Assembly (NCBI GenBank): GCA_964035545.1
Contig: CAXIUT010000295.1
Coordinates: 1-22,347 of the forward strand
Reading direction: 5' to 3'
Length of the DNA: 22,347 nt
Origin: Bugula neritina
Taxonomy: Eukaryota; Bryozoa; Gymnolaemata; Cheilostomatida; Bugulidae
Numbering within the stretch: position 1 is the stretch's first letter; each line of letters starts with the position of its first letter. Of this stretch, positions 1-11,263 are shown piece by piece. Position numbers and translations under genes: made by a program. Below the pieces are notes generated by a model, which saw only the letters and a list, made by a program, of their open reading frames with translations, had not been told where the DNA came from and made no database searches.

Positions 1-89
1 CCCAACCCCAACCCCCAACCCCAACCCCAACCCCAACCCCAACCCCAACCCCAACCCCAACCCCAACCCCAACCCCAACCCCCAACCCC
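1..89. repeat. Left telomere, C4A2 repeats
   Basis: Tandem CCCCAA units fill the first 89 bases, with an occasional five-C unit, and stop abruptly at unique sequence. This is the C-rich strand running 5' to 3' into the chromosome, as expected at the left end of a ciliate macronuclear chromosome. G4T2 telomeres are typical of oligohymenophorean ciliates (Tetrahymena, peritrichs), while spirotrichs use G4T4. Confidence 0.98.
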
Positions 90-102
90 TATCATAAATT
101 TT

Positions 103-470
103 ATGTTTCCCAGAAAAGACATTTTTAAATTTTACTGGCTAAATATATTGCCAACAATTATGAAACTTTTTACGAGAAACGTTGGAAATTTATTATTTAG
201 TATAATAAGGTTTAAAAAACCCAAGAGAAAAAAAGAAAGTAAATTGAACTTAGAAGACTATTAAAGCTTGTTGGAATGACTAAATTATTGGATGAAGATT
301 GTCTTCCTGAAAAGCATATAGTACTTGAGTAAGCTTTGAAAAGAAAAGATATTCCAATGATTCCCGATCCTATTATGGACTTTAGTTTCTAAAATTTCTA
401 AGAAAGTTTCAAAGAATATGTTGACATCTTAAAGAATAAAATTAAAAAATATAAAAAACTTTTATTCTGA
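103..470 (+). CDS. Small hypothetical protein next to the left telomere
   Basis: Not recognised. An ATG lies 14 bases from the telomere. Removing a 20-nt GT-AG candidate intron (181-200) joins it to a clean frame ending in TGA at 468-470, for 115 residues. The product is basic and lysine-rich, with a likely helical C-terminal half (motifs LRRLLKLVGM, EKHIVLEEALKRKD, FKEYVDILKNKIKKYKK), and contains several UAR codons. The second frame is itself open all the way back into the telomere repeats, so the gene could instead be a 5'-truncated remnant cut by telomere addition. A shorter start at 276 would give 64 residues. The 5' structure is uncertain, but coding of the 3' part is fairly convincing. 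Confidence 0.55.
181..200 (+). other. Candidate 20-nt intron
   Basis: GTTGGAAATTTATTATTTAG joins the ATG frame at 103 to the long downstream frame. It starts GTT rather than the GTA of most other introns here, so it is tentative. Confidence 0.4.
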
Positions 471-589
471 AGTAAAGTTAACTTGATATTCCTCAAACAT
501 AATGTTATTATCTTATATATATTCTTTATTTTTAAGACTAAATAATCACAGCTGCTTTACATATTTATTGATATAAAAGCATAATAATT

Positions 590-2206
590 ATGAAGACAAA
601 TTTTCCCGTATTTTCTTCATTTGTACCTCCAAGTCAAACGTTTTCACTCAACGGTAGCTTCCCTAAAAGTCCTAATAAGTTTCCTGTTAAAGAGTCAATA
701 ATAAAACCTAAAGATATTGTTAATTTTTCATCAAAATAATCAATATCTTCAAATAACCTCCACAAAGTTAAAAAAAGACCACATTAATATTCAACTTTAA
801 GACAAACACTTAATAATAAATCAGACAATATGGAGTTACTAGTGAACAATAATGATAAAAATAAATCTTTAAAACTAAATAGTCCTCTCAGACATACCTT
901 AACAGTTAAACCTAAAACAACAATAGAAGTTTAAAATAATTAACTTGAAAACTTTAAAAAGTAAAATGATCGTAAACCCTATTTTAACCAAAAATAAAGC
1001 CTTCCATAAAATTATTTAGTATCTCAAAATAGAATAGATCCTGAAACAAATAGTAAAAAAACCATTGAGTAGTTAAAATAAAAATGGAAAAATAGTGGTT
1101 TTAAAACTCCTTTAGGTTCTAATAAAAATTAAAATCCAATCTCCAAATAAATAAAAATTGATAAGAAAATGACATAGTAAACATCAAGCTAGTCTGAATA
1201 AAGTAAACTATTTCGAAAAAAGAATACTTTTCAATAAATGTATGAATGTAAAACTCCGAAACTTCCTAAATATTTACTTGAATAAAAAATTAAGAAAATA
1301 GGATCTTCAACATCAACGAATAACTCCTAAACTAGATCTCCTCCAAACAAATTAAAATAAAAAAAAGAAGAAGTCAAGAAATAAATACCTCTGTCTTTTG
1401 ATGATTTTAGTATAGGTAAAGTTTTAGGAGAAGGAAAGTTCGGAGTCGTCCTCAGAGGATTTCATAAAAAAACTAGTACCTTATATGCATTGAAAAAGCT
1501 ATCAAAAGATATTATTCGATCTTATATGCTTATTAATCAGCTTAGTCTTGAAATCAAAATCCATAGCTTTACTGAACATCAAAATATCTTGAAATTTTAT
1601 GGAATATTAGATAATTAAACAGATGTATATCTAATTTTAGAGTATATGGAGCAAGGTACTTTGTATTCTCAACTTAAAAAGAATCGTATTTTGTCTTAAA
1701 CTGAAGCTGCTAACATCATAAAGCAAATTACTCGTGCAGTTTAGTATCTACATGACCATGATATAGCTCACAGAGATATTAAACCATAAAATATCGTCAT
1801 AACTAATGTATTTTTCCTATAATCTTAGAATGTTTATAAGTTATGTGATTTTGGCTGGGCTACAATATGTAACTAAAGAAGAACTACTCATTGTGGAACC
1901 TTTGATTATGCAGCCCCTTAAATACTCGAAGGGAAATCATATGATAAGAGTGTTGATTTATGGTGTCTTGGAATCCTTACTTTTGAACTTCTAACTGGAA
2001 AAGCTCCCTTCTATCATATCAGTCGGAAAGAAACAATGAGAAAAATAGTTAATTGTGAACTAGAATCTATCAAGTATCCTCCTTATATGTCAAGTTAAGC
2101 TATCGATTTTATTTAAAAGTTGATAAGAAAGAATCCTGAAGAAAGGATGAAAACTTCTGAAGCTTTAGATCATAATTTTTTGAATAAGGTTGAAGAAGAA
2201 TATTGA
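590..2206 (+). CDS. Aurora-type serine/threonine protein kinase
   Basis: About 531 residues after splicing (538 unspliced). The first ~265 residues are a low-complexity, basic, Ser/Asn/Gln/Glu-rich extension with no recognised domain. The kinase domain follows: glycine loop GEGKFG, catalytic lysine in YALKKL, HRDIKP-E-N, DFGW, then the activation segment RRTTHCGTFDY and AP-E. DFGW followed by RRTTxCGT is the Aurora family signature and includes the activating threonine, so a role in mitosis or cilia is likely by family. The glutamates of KPEN (TAA at 1787-1789) and APE (TAA at 1919-1921) are both UAA codons, which argues for UAA = Glu. The start is the first in-frame ATG after a 119-bp gap. 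All catalytic residues are present. No INCENP or TPX2 partner is visible here. Confidence 0.88.
1808..1828 (+). other. Probable 21-nt intron in the Aurora kinase gene
   Basis: A 21-nt GTA...TAG segment between the catalytic loop and DFG. It is in frame and has no TGA, so retention would only add seven residues (VFFLESE). Removal gives NIVITNNVYKLCDFGW, a loop length closer to Aurora kinases. The size and GTATTT start match the other introns. Confidence 0.6.
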
Positions 2207-2268
2207 TTTTGATATTATAGTTTATTATTATTGGTATAAGGAATGATATTAAAATAACGTTAATAAAT

Positions 2269-2273
2269 AAAAA
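2269..2273 (-). terminator. Pol III terminator (T5)
   Basis: Five Ts on the minus strand directly follow the discriminator base of the tRNA-like gene, as expected for RNA polymerase III termination. Confidence 0.6.
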
Positions 2274-2344
2274 TGAGAGGTAAAGGTTTCGATCCCTTGC
2301 TCTCCGGGCATAAGCCCGGTGTGTTTCCTCTACACCAACCTCTC
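2274..2344 (-). tRNA. tRNA-like gene with 6-nt anticodon loop
   Basis: Read on the minus strand this 71-nt sequence folds as a tRNA. The acceptor stem is GAGAGGT/ACCTCTC (7 bp, perfect), the D stem GTGT/ACAC has loop AGAGGAA containing the GG pair, the anticodon stem is CCGGG/CCCGG, and the T stem AAGGG/CCTTT (one G-U) has loop ATCGAAA. The A-box (TGGTGTAGAGG) and B-box (GGATCGAAACC) match internal Pol III promoters, and a T5 terminator follows. The anticodon loop is CTTATG, six bases instead of seven. With U33 in its normal place the anticodon would be UAU (Ile), but position 37 would then be G instead of the usual A. The triplet UUA, which would read the recoded UAA codon, is also in the loop but would need C at position 33. 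The amino acid identity is therefore left open. A pseudogene or a sequencing deletion of one loop base is possible. Confidence 0.7.
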
Positions 2345-2746
2345 CTACGCTCTTCAAACGTCCCATTCACATTAAATCTTCTTTTTAAATCTCATAAAAT
2401 AGTTTATTCTCTAAAGAACCTCAAAAACTTGTCTTTTAACATTTTTATTGACTTATTTAGCAAATATTATTTGAAAAATATTCTTAAGTACTTTTTTAAT
2501 TTTGATAAATAATTTTTAAATTTAAAACCACGTTTATATGATTCTAGTTACTGGTTGAATAAAACTCAAGTTTATTTAACTTAATTTATTTTAAAGGTTA
2601 AGTTTATTGCTTCTCATTCAATTCAAAAATACTTTTTATATAGTTTAATGTTTTTCTGGCATTAAGCTTCAGAATTATTTAAAACAAGAGCCTTTTTAAA
2701 TCTCTCATATATTGTATAGAAATTAGAAATTAATTTAAAAAGAAAC
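2345..2746. other. AT-rich intergenic region
   Basis: About 400 bases between the tRNA-like gene and the Cys-rich protein gene. Homopolymer-rich AT sequence; no frame, RNA structure or repeat stands out. It presumably holds the 5' flanks of both genes. Confidence 0.5.
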
Positions 2747-3627
2747 ATGAAGTCAACACTCATAGCTCTTTCACTCTTACTCATTGGAGCCTTCTCTACT
2801 GACTGTGGACAAGGATTCGTTAGTCTAAACGATGTTTGCATTGAACCTCGCTACATTGAAGGATGCCATGCATACAAATCAGAAAACTCATGTAGTGAAT
2901 GCGACTACAGATATGTTCTCAACTCAAACGGACTCTGTGAACTCAATCGTCAAGTTACTGATATTTGCTGTGCTAGAAGAGGTGATGATGGTTCTTGCGA
3001 AGAATGCAGCAAAGGTCTTTATCTTATTGATGGAGTCTGCAAAGAATCTAACATCATTGGTTGTTTAGAAAAGAATGAAAAAGGAAAATGTGTTAATTGT
3101 GCATCAGGTATTCCTTATTTTATACAGACTTTTACTTGAAGAAAAAAGTGTGTGAAAAAACTGTTAAAAACTGTGTAGAATTTTCAGATAAAGAAAAAAG
3201 CACCTGTTCTGAATGCGCCCATGGATATAGTCTTTATCAAAACTTCTGTGTTAAAAACTCTATTATGGGATGCAAAACCGAGGTGGAAAAGAAATGCACT
3301 GAATGCTATAAACCCTTCGTTCTTACCGATTATGACTGTACCATTAAAAACTGCAAAGTCTACAATGACTATAAATGTGCTGCTTGTGAATGTGGATATT
3401 TCCTCACTAGCACTGGCATCTGTAAATCAGTTGCTAGCGGATGCATGAGATACAAAAGAGGAGAATGCATTGACTGCCTTCCTAAGTGGACTTTGATTAA
3501 TAACTAATGCTAACTTGTAGGATGCAGAAAGATCTTTAACCATAAGTGTGCTACCTGCAAAGACTAGTACGATCTTGTTGATGGAGGATGCTAACTCAGA
3601 AAAGTCTCCATTTTGAGAAGTGAATGA
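2747..3627 (+). CDS. Secreted cysteine-rich repeat protein
   Basis: 286 residues after removing one 20-nt intron (3108-3127). A clear signal peptide (MKSTLIALSLLLIGAFS) is followed by repeated units of about 35-45 residues with CxxC spacing such as CSECDYRYVLNSNGLCE and CSECAHGYSLYQNFCV. These resemble the furin-like/growth-factor-receptor Cys-rich repeats abundant in secreted and surface ciliate proteins. There is no transmembrane segment or obvious GPI signal at the C-terminus (LRKVSILRSE), so it is probably secreted or stored in secretory granules. Unspliced, the frame would stop at 3137-3139 and lose more than half of the repeats. Late repeats carry TAA/TAG in positions where an early repeat has GAA (CELNR versus C-TAA-LRK), again fitting UAR = Glu. 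Function unknown. Confidence 0.85.
3108..3127 (+). other. 20-nt intron
   Basis: GTATTCCTTATTTTATACAG interrupts the Cys-rich gene. Removing it joins CAS to DFYLKKKVCE and restores the repeat periodicity. Retaining it gives TGA ten bases later. Confidence 0.9.
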
Positions 3628-3708
3628 TCCCATGATATTCGTCATATTTTAAATAATACTTTAATATATAGCCGAAGTTATTTAGTAATATTAATACTAA
3701 AGTTGAAA

Positions 3709-4033
3709 ATGTCATTCTAGAATACTGTGTCTCAAGACGGGTATTTATTTTTTCATTCAGAAGCATCAATATCAACGTAATTCCATCTATTGGACACATT
3801 GTCAATGTCAATGAAACTGATAAATCTCGAATGGTATTCAATGTCTAAGATAGATTCAAGATGTGGAAGCATGGAGATCAAGAAAAGGAGCCCTACATTC
3901 TCAACCAAGAGATTTCGATCCAACCAGATATGCTTCTTTTAGCGTCAAAGAAGTAGTTGAAGAACCTGTTGCATCAGAACATATCCATGATTATGTCGAA
4001 AGATCAAGACTCAGCAGAAGACTAGGATTTTGA
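3709..4033 (+). CDS. Small 94-aa protein encoded by three exons
   Basis: Not recognised. Two 20-nt introns (3741-3760, 3834-3853) must be removed to give one frame from ATG 3709 to TGA 4031-4033. The product begins MSFENTVSQDGSINVIPS and contains WRSRKGALHSQPRDFDPTRY, then an acidic stretch (VKEVVEEPVASEHIHDY), and ends SRLSRRLGF. It has no signal peptide or transmembrane segment. The size, with a conserved-looking WRSRKG...FDPTRY block and basic end, would suit a small cytoskeletal or axonemal protein, but that is only a guess. It starts 81 bp after the Cys-rich gene and ends 65 bp before the convergent 1,235-aa gene on the other strand. The UAG in the fifth codon is read as Glu. Two independent intron joins giving one good frame make this convincing. 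Confidence 0.75.
3741..3760 (+). other. 20-nt intron
   Basis: GTATTTATTTTTTCATTCAG, the most pyrimidine-rich intron of the set. It joins TVSQDG to SINVIPSIGH. Confidence 0.8.
3834..3853 (+). other. 20-nt intron
   Basis: GTATTCAATGTCTAAGATAG joins DKSRM to IQDVEAWRSRK. It is needed to reach the only frame that reads cleanly to the TGA at 4031. Confidence 0.75.
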
Positions 4034-4098
4034 TTATGGATCGAATATTTATCATAATATATCACTAAAATTACATGTTTAAATGAATCATTTAACTT

Positions 4099-7000
4099 TC
4101 AATAGTTTTTAACAATTTTATTTTCTAAACTAATACCATTCCTAATCCGAACTATCTTCACATAATTTTTAGCTTTCAGATAAATATTTTCATTTTTGAC
4201 AAAAATAGTTTAGCAATTTGGTTCTACCCAATAATAGGTTGTTATTTTTTGGAAATATTATTTATTAATAAGAACAATATCAAGAGAATCACAAGATTCA
4301 TATGAGATAAAGAGTAAATTTCTATCAAAATACATTGTATTGATACTTCTATTCATTTAGAATCTTTGTTTATGAATAATTTGGTTATTATTGATAATAT
4401 ATTGCTCTATAACATGCAATTTATAAAGAAAAATATGGAATAAACTTTATTACTAATGAATTAGAACCTTATTTATTCCAAAATTCACTTGAATAAGTTA
4501 TTTTAGATTTTATTCTATCATATTATTTGTAAGGTCTAACTTAAATACTGATTATATATTAACTAGAATTAAAGAAAATTGTCTTTGATTTTATATAAAT
4601 TTGATCTATACTAAAGGTTTATCCAAATGAAAGTCTTTAATTTACATTTATGATTGATTTAAACAATCTATAATAGCTACCACAAGTATCTTATCAGCAT
4701 ATAAAGTAATAATAATATTATTTTTTATTTGTTTTATCTTAATTTTTTACCATTATGATTCTAATAACCAATTTTTTAATACTTTATTTTAGATCATTTT
4801 TGAACCTGTTTATTGATAGGTTAATGATTCTATCATTATTTGAATTTAACTTATGTAAAACTATTTATTTTCAGTATTAAAAGTCAAAAAGATAAGGTAA
4901 TTATCTCTATTTTCAATAGCTAAAATTGTGATATTATACTTTGGTATTTTAAGCTGTTTTTATCCAACAATAACTTCAATATTTTATTCACTTGTTACAA
5001 CCAAAAACTCTTTTGTCCATAATATCTCTTCGATTTTAGGATAATTATATATTTTAACTAATTAGGTAAAAACTTCATAATAATAAAGATTAGGTTATTA
5101 AATAGCTTTATTTGATGGCAAGGTCAATGTTTTTATCATTTAAAGAGAATCATTCACTGAAGCCTTATATTAAAATGACTACTATTTTAGTGATTAGATT
5201 TTATCTAAAAATAATAACAGTTATTTAACTATTTTTACTATTATTTATTAATCAATGATATTTTTACATTGTATAACTGATGAATTTTGATAGCTTTGAA
5301 GTTTTCCATTCCATTTTTTGTCCAAAATATCAGTAAATACTAATTTAACATGAATAAACTAAAGCAATCGATAATTAAATACAACTTTTTGGTGTTATTT
5401 AATAACAGGATAAGTATATAAATATTTATACTGCTAAGGATAATTTTAGTTTATTTCTCTCAATCGATGTTTATTCATACATATTGCTTTATGCAAAATA
5501 TAAATGAACTTTTAACTCTCTAATGACTATAGATGATAAAAATGACTTTTAATTCGAATGTAACTTGATAAAATCCAATCATAAAGTTGCATTTTATTAA
5601 AATAAGATGACTTCCCTCCCCATCTATACAATATGTTTATTATTTAATCATTACTTTCTTCAAAACTACTCTTTTTGTATATTTATGGATTTATCAATCC
5701 CAAATCCTCTAATTATGTACTTTTCTTCAATCTAAAAATAAACACAGTCTTTATACTTTTAGCCCTATTCACCAACTGATCACATTGATTGCATATCTAT
5801 ACATGATCAACTATTAAAATAACATTTTTTTTATCATTCACGCCAACTAACTTCAATTTCTTATCAGCTACCAAATAATCTTATAAAGAATTATTCAACA
5901 TAGACATATACTAGATCACTTGATACTTTCCTTGTGATTTTATCCATTGAAGAAACGATAAGATTGGAAATTATGAATTATAAATGGCAAAACTACTGTT
6001 TTTATTGATATAATTCAAATAAGGATTTTGATTCATTTTTTAAACTACTTTATATTCCTAGAAAGAAAGCTAACCATCATAATATGCATTCTTAATAGGT
6101 AACATAAATTGATCATAATTCTAAGAAACCAAAAGACAAACCAACTAAGGATGAGATATCAGAAGCGATTCTCTCATTATTATTTTAAACTGATATTTAC
6201 TAAAATACTATCGAATATAATTCAACCTTAGTTTAATAACATCGTAATAGTAGACCATTTTTGAATTCCATCGATAATAAATAAACAAGTTTTTTATCAT
6301 CTATTGTCTTTATTCATCTATAGTGTGAAGAAGTTGATACATCTAATGTAAAATAATTTCACTTAGTTCTTCTATTTTGATAGTTATCATAGATTCTGAT
6401 CGATTTATAAGAAAAATATCTTATATTATCTTATAAGTGTTCATATTGAATACACTAAAAAAATCTGTTCTGCATAGATAAAGATTATTATCAATAGATT
6501 TTATAGAATTTTCATTTACAAATTATATACTTTAATTCATTTAGTTAATTTCGATAAATGACAGTTGCTAACTCAAAGTTTTAATATTGAAATTTTAATT
6601 AACTAACCAACTCAACAATAATATACCTCCTAATCCCTTAACTGCTTTATTTCTCAGTATTCCTTTATAAAAAAGACTAAGATAGTCTGATTAGCTATAA
6701 ATATATTAATTGATAGTTTTTAATTCTTCAATATATGGTCTGATATTAAGATAAGCCTTTTTATTTTAGTATCCTTTTATTTTAGAATATTTAATCAAAG
6801 TTGTGTTTTTATCATGAGGCACTACATATCCTTCAGGATTAATCAAATAACTTAAATAATAAGTTAATACTTTTATTTAATAATCTTCCTCATTTGAAAA
6901 ATCTTTTGGTTTTGAAGCTCTAGCGATATAAAGTTGTTTATCAGAAATATTATGAAAAATATAAGATGATATTTCTTTAGAATTTTCATTATTAATCCAA

Positions 7001-7806
7001 GATTTAGGTGATATGTTATAATATATAGGCTGAGAACATAATTTTTATATAAAACCACCTATCTTTAATCTATCTTTCTAAAAAGGTTTTATACTTTTAA
7101 CAGATATATCAATATTGCTTTTTAACAAACTTTATAAATATTTTTTAGCAAAATAACTTTCTTAAATTAACTTTTTTGTTTCTTATTTATACTATATTTA
7201 GATATTCATCTTATTTTGATTTATTTTGACCTTTTATAAAGTTAACTGGAAGAGCTAACTATCAAATTTATCTACTATATTGGTAAATCCTTCTTTTTTA
7301 AGTTATTTTATCTCATTTGCATTCTTTTAAATTATTATAAATTACACTTTTTTGGCAAAAGATTTCAAAATATTATTCAAAGCTATTCTTAGTTATTATT
7401 TAGGTTTCAATTGAGCAAAACCTTATCCAAAACATATTTATCTATCAACTAGAATAGGTCTATTGAAAGAAATATCTTTAAATATATTTTTATCTATGTT
7501 AAAATAATAAAGCTTTTCTTATAATTATGGCAAAATAGCTTGAAAAACATCTTTCATTACCTTCCTATTTTTTGAAGATAAACACACAAATATCTCCTTC
7601 TCCATTTTACTTTAATGTCCCTCTTATTCAATACAATTTTATTTATTCTTTAACATAGATTTGAATAATTATCTCAACTTAAGACCATCTTTCACCACTG
7701 TATACACTCCAGGTTGTTTTTACTCAACAATCACATTCTGAGTAGGATCAATTTATGTGGCATATACTAGTTCTATTGCCTCAAAGCTAATCAAAGTTGC
7801 TATCAT
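4099..7806 (-). CDS. 1,235-aa orphan protein, UAR-rich
   Basis: One uninterrupted frame of 1,236 codons (TGA only stop), full of UAA/UAG codons, with no intron needed. No domain is recognised. The N-terminus (MIATLISFEAIELVYA) is only weakly hydrophobic; an in-frame ATG further upstream at 7884 would add a stronger hydrophobic stretch (FIIIYYLIMIATLI) but would overlap the end of the ULK4-like gene by 44 bp. The middle is helical and Leu/Lys/Glu-rich. The last ~350 residues alternate short hydrophobic strands (EFLVVTSENK, NYLIFLTFNT, IIITLYADKILVVAII) in a pattern like a divergent beta-propeller. It starts 34 bp after the ULK4-like stop on the same strand and ends convergently with the 94-aa gene. 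Its translation is very Asn/Lys/Ile/Tyr-rich. It is certainly coding by length, but the function is unknown. Confidence 0.8.
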
Positions 7807-7840
7807 TATTAAATAATAAATTATAATAAACTGATTTGTA

Positions 7841-10800
7841 TCATTTGTATCTACCAACAGGTCCCTTGTAGTTCTATACTACATTTTTATCAGATTATTT
7901 GCCAGTCATCTTTAAATACCTCTCATAGTTTTACATTCCCTTCTTTCCCTTTATCTCCCACTTACCCTTTCCTGACACCTTTTTGTTCTTCAAAAACTAT
8001 TCAACTAAATCCTATGCTTTCTATCTAATCACTAAATCTTCATGCGATTGCAAACTAATAACAACTTCCCATATCTATTCGACTTCCTTTTCTTGACATA
8101 TTTTAACAAGATGCTTAAGAATATCTAAAGGATACTATAGATATATTTCTTGCCCAGAACTAACATAATATTTAAGTATCTTTTGAGTGATAGTAATGAT
8201 ACTTTTCAGTTAATTTTAACCAAGATAACGAGAAGCAACTAACAACTGAATAGCTTTCAGCACATTAACACTACAATACTAATTAAAGTATTTATTTATT
8301 GACTAAAATTTGCATGTATCACAAAACTTCTTGATAAACACATTACTAATTTGAAACAAAACAGCTATCAACTTCAAAGTCATAGAAGCAACTGCCTCCT
8401 CTTGTTCCTCATGGTTCAACAAATAATCTAACTGAGGTATCAAGTGGTCATTGATCATCGATGTTATTTTATTGGTTGTAGAATTAAGTATAGTACTATC
8501 ATATATGTTCTACTATGACATATAGGTGTTAACTAAATAGAGTAAATACTTCATACAACAAAACCTGATATCATTCTGATTTGATTTTAAAATTTTACCC
8601 ACCAAAAAAGGCAATAAATTATTAGTATAACTCTCTTGCAATTTCTATGTTATTGAAGAATCACTCAATATTTTCTATATTACCTGCATATATTGACTTT
8701 TTATCATAACAAATGACGAGTTATCACAACTAATATCAAAAAGATTCAAAAGATTTATCAAAGATTAAATATTTTGGTATTTGTCAAACAACTATTAGAA
8801 AATAGGACTATTTATCATATGATTTAAAATACCAATGTAGAAATGTTTACGATTAGAATCAAAAGAACTTCCCTTTATTGATTTTTTAATATCCTACTCA
8901 ACCAAAACAACTAATTGACTAAAATTTTAATACAAAGTCACTAAAATAAATTGCAAACATTGAGTCTAGTATTTAGCTCCATCTTTTCCCTGTCTCTAAA
9001 TAATATGAAATAATTTGCTATCCAACAAAAATAAGCATTTCCTCAAATTATGCTGTAATACAAAATAAATAAAAAGATAAATTCTTCCCTTTACCACCGA
9101 TGAATTGATATCAAGTAAAGACAAAGATGCATAGAATAGATTATTATCATCGAGTATTGCTTTGCTTACTTTACTTTTGATTGATTTTTAGAATTGAGTC
9201 AAAAAGATCCAGAGTAATATTTGATGTGTTTTATTATGAGTTTAAGAATTTTTAAAAGTTTATATTATATTATTCATGCCTATTTTATCCAAAAACATCT
9301 ATCTAAGAGTTGTATTCAATTGAACAATATGATGAAGACAACAACAAATAGAAGCCCTAAACGATTCATTTTTAGTCCCATTAAATGAATTCACCAACAC
9401 CAGCAACGTATCTATTTGTGCGAATTTTAATCCAACCTACTTAGCCTGAGCTGTTATGTTTTCAATCGATTTGCAACAGTATATCCGAACAATCTCATCT
9501 TCAGTCTGATTCTTTAGTATTTTAAGTAAAGAATGGATCAAATTCATAGAAAGGTCCCATTCATTTACTTTCTCATCAACTTGAGTTGCTCCGTAAAAGA
9601 GTAATTCACCTAAAGCAGCCATAGCTTTTCTTCTTACCTTTTCACTTTTATCTTTTATAGCCTATAAAAAAGCATTTATTATGTTATACCTCAAAATATC
9701 TGGATCAATCACTGTAGCATGTCGGATTAGTAATCCTAAAATTTAACACATTTTTGATCTTAATGAAGATTGCTTATAACCTTTCATCAGTTTGATATAG
9801 TAAGGAATAAAATTGCTTTTGAATAAATAATTTGCTATTTCTGAATTTTGGATAATACTTTAAAAATATCCTAAAACATTAAACTTTTCATCTCCCAGCA
9901 TTCCATCTAAGATTCTCTTCAACTAACTTTACATTTATCCGTTAACTATACCATCAGCTAACACCTCAGGTTCTATATATTGAAAACCTAATCCTTTTTT
10001 ATTGAAATTGAAACTTTACATCACTTATATATCCTTATTACCAATTATAGGTTTCACTGAATTATCAGATTGATGATGAATCACATCTTCAAGAGGAGGC
10101 ATATTTTTAGAACTTAAAGTCTACATAAATATATTTATTGTTGTTGAATCTTGAATTTCATTCGGTTGTTTAGGTCTTTTTGACATCATTATCTGCTTAC
10201 CAACCTTTTCATCGAACTATTGCATTTTTTATCCTTATTACTCAGGACCTTCCTTCTAAAAATCATTGTCTTCATAGTTTTAGGAATCAGGCTCAAATAT
10301 AAACTGCTATCTCCTATCATTAGCTGGTATCTGTTTTAAATCGTATCCTTCAAATTGCTGTGATGCTCTTAACATTTCAACATTATTACTTTTCTTCTTT
10401 CCTTTCTTGTACTCTTAAAAATGAGGCTATTTTGGGATATTATAGATTTATACTTATCCTTTGATCCATGAACAGTTAAAGAGTTCTTTCCAACCAATCC
10501 TATTTTCAGGTTATTTAGCTAATAATCTTTCCAAAAGATGATTAAAATCAGAACTGAAAAACTCGACTTTAGGAGTCTATGCTGTCTTAGATAAAGAAGC
10601 TATATCATGAAGACTACTCGATACAAAAGGAGGATTTCCCTGAGCTAACTCATAAAGAATACACCCAAGAGCCCACAAATCACTAGCAAAAGAATAGACA
10701 CTTCCCACTTAGAATAGTTAAGGTGCCATATAACAAGGAGTTCCTTTCTTTTTTTCTTTTTGGTTATGCATCAAATCAACCAAAAAATGAGCCGATCCAA

Positions 10801-11218
10801 AATCTCCAAGTTTGATATTTCCATACTAATTAATAAGTATAGAAGCAGGTTTCAAGTCACAAATAACAATACCTTTTGAATGAGTAAAAGCTAAAGCTGA
10901 CATGATTTACTGAGCAAATCCTTTAACAATATTTTAGGGAAGACTCTTATCCTGCTAGATCAATTTCAGGAGATCTCCACCTGGACAATACTCTGTAACA
11001 GCCCACATGTGATTTTTAGTTTACATGTATTCATAGAATTTGATGATATTGGTGTGATGGACTTCATCGAGCACTTTAGCTTAATTTAATATTTTTTGTT
11101 TACGACCTTTGTCCATTCTTTTGATAGCAACAAACTAAAGTTTCTTTTTCTTTCTGGCTTTGAATATAACTGAAAACTTGCCCTTTGCCTCCTCCTCGTA
11201 AATATGGTATTTGTTCAT
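7841..11218 (-). CDS. ULK4: ULK4/RUNKEL-like pseudokinase with ARM/HEAT C-terminus
   Basis: 1,125 residues in a single exon. The N-terminal ~255 residues form a kinase fold very like the ULK4/RUNKEL group: MNKYHIYEE, VAIK, HMWAVTEYCPGGDL, SKGIVICDLKPASILI, GDFGS, GTPCYMAP-E-LF-E, SFASDLWALGC. The glycine loop is degraded (EEAKGKFS), HRD is replaced by ICD and the Mg-binding Asn of KPxN is Ser (KPAS), so catalysis is doubtful, as in ULK4. After a ~130-residue linker, the rest looks like helical ARM/HEAT repeats (AMAALGELLFYGATQVDE, IYCCKSIENITAQAK). ULK4 acts in ciliary signalling and motility with other Fused-family partners. At least seven UAR codons in the kinase domain fall where relatives have Glu, including APE (10718-10720). 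The start is the first ATG, 45 bp after the upstream stop. Confidence 0.88.
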
Positions 11219-11263
11219 TTGAATTTAAACTATAATAAAGTTATCTATCTAATCAATAAAATA

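Noticed and set aside
2273-2512. Plus-strand 79-codon frame across the tRNA-like gene
   Set aside because: It reads through a sequence with full tRNA structure and Pol III signals, then AT-rich spacer; no protein features.
6322-6345. HExxH zinc-protease motif in the orphan (HEMYQLLH)
   Set aside because: The spacing is HExxQ, so the second metal ligand is missing, and no other protease feature is seen.
7790-7900. Fusion of the ULK4-like gene and the orphan through a 28-nt intron
   Set aside because: A 28-nt GT-AG segment could join the frames, but all supported introns are 20-21 nt and a TGA followed by a new ATG 34 bp later is simpler.
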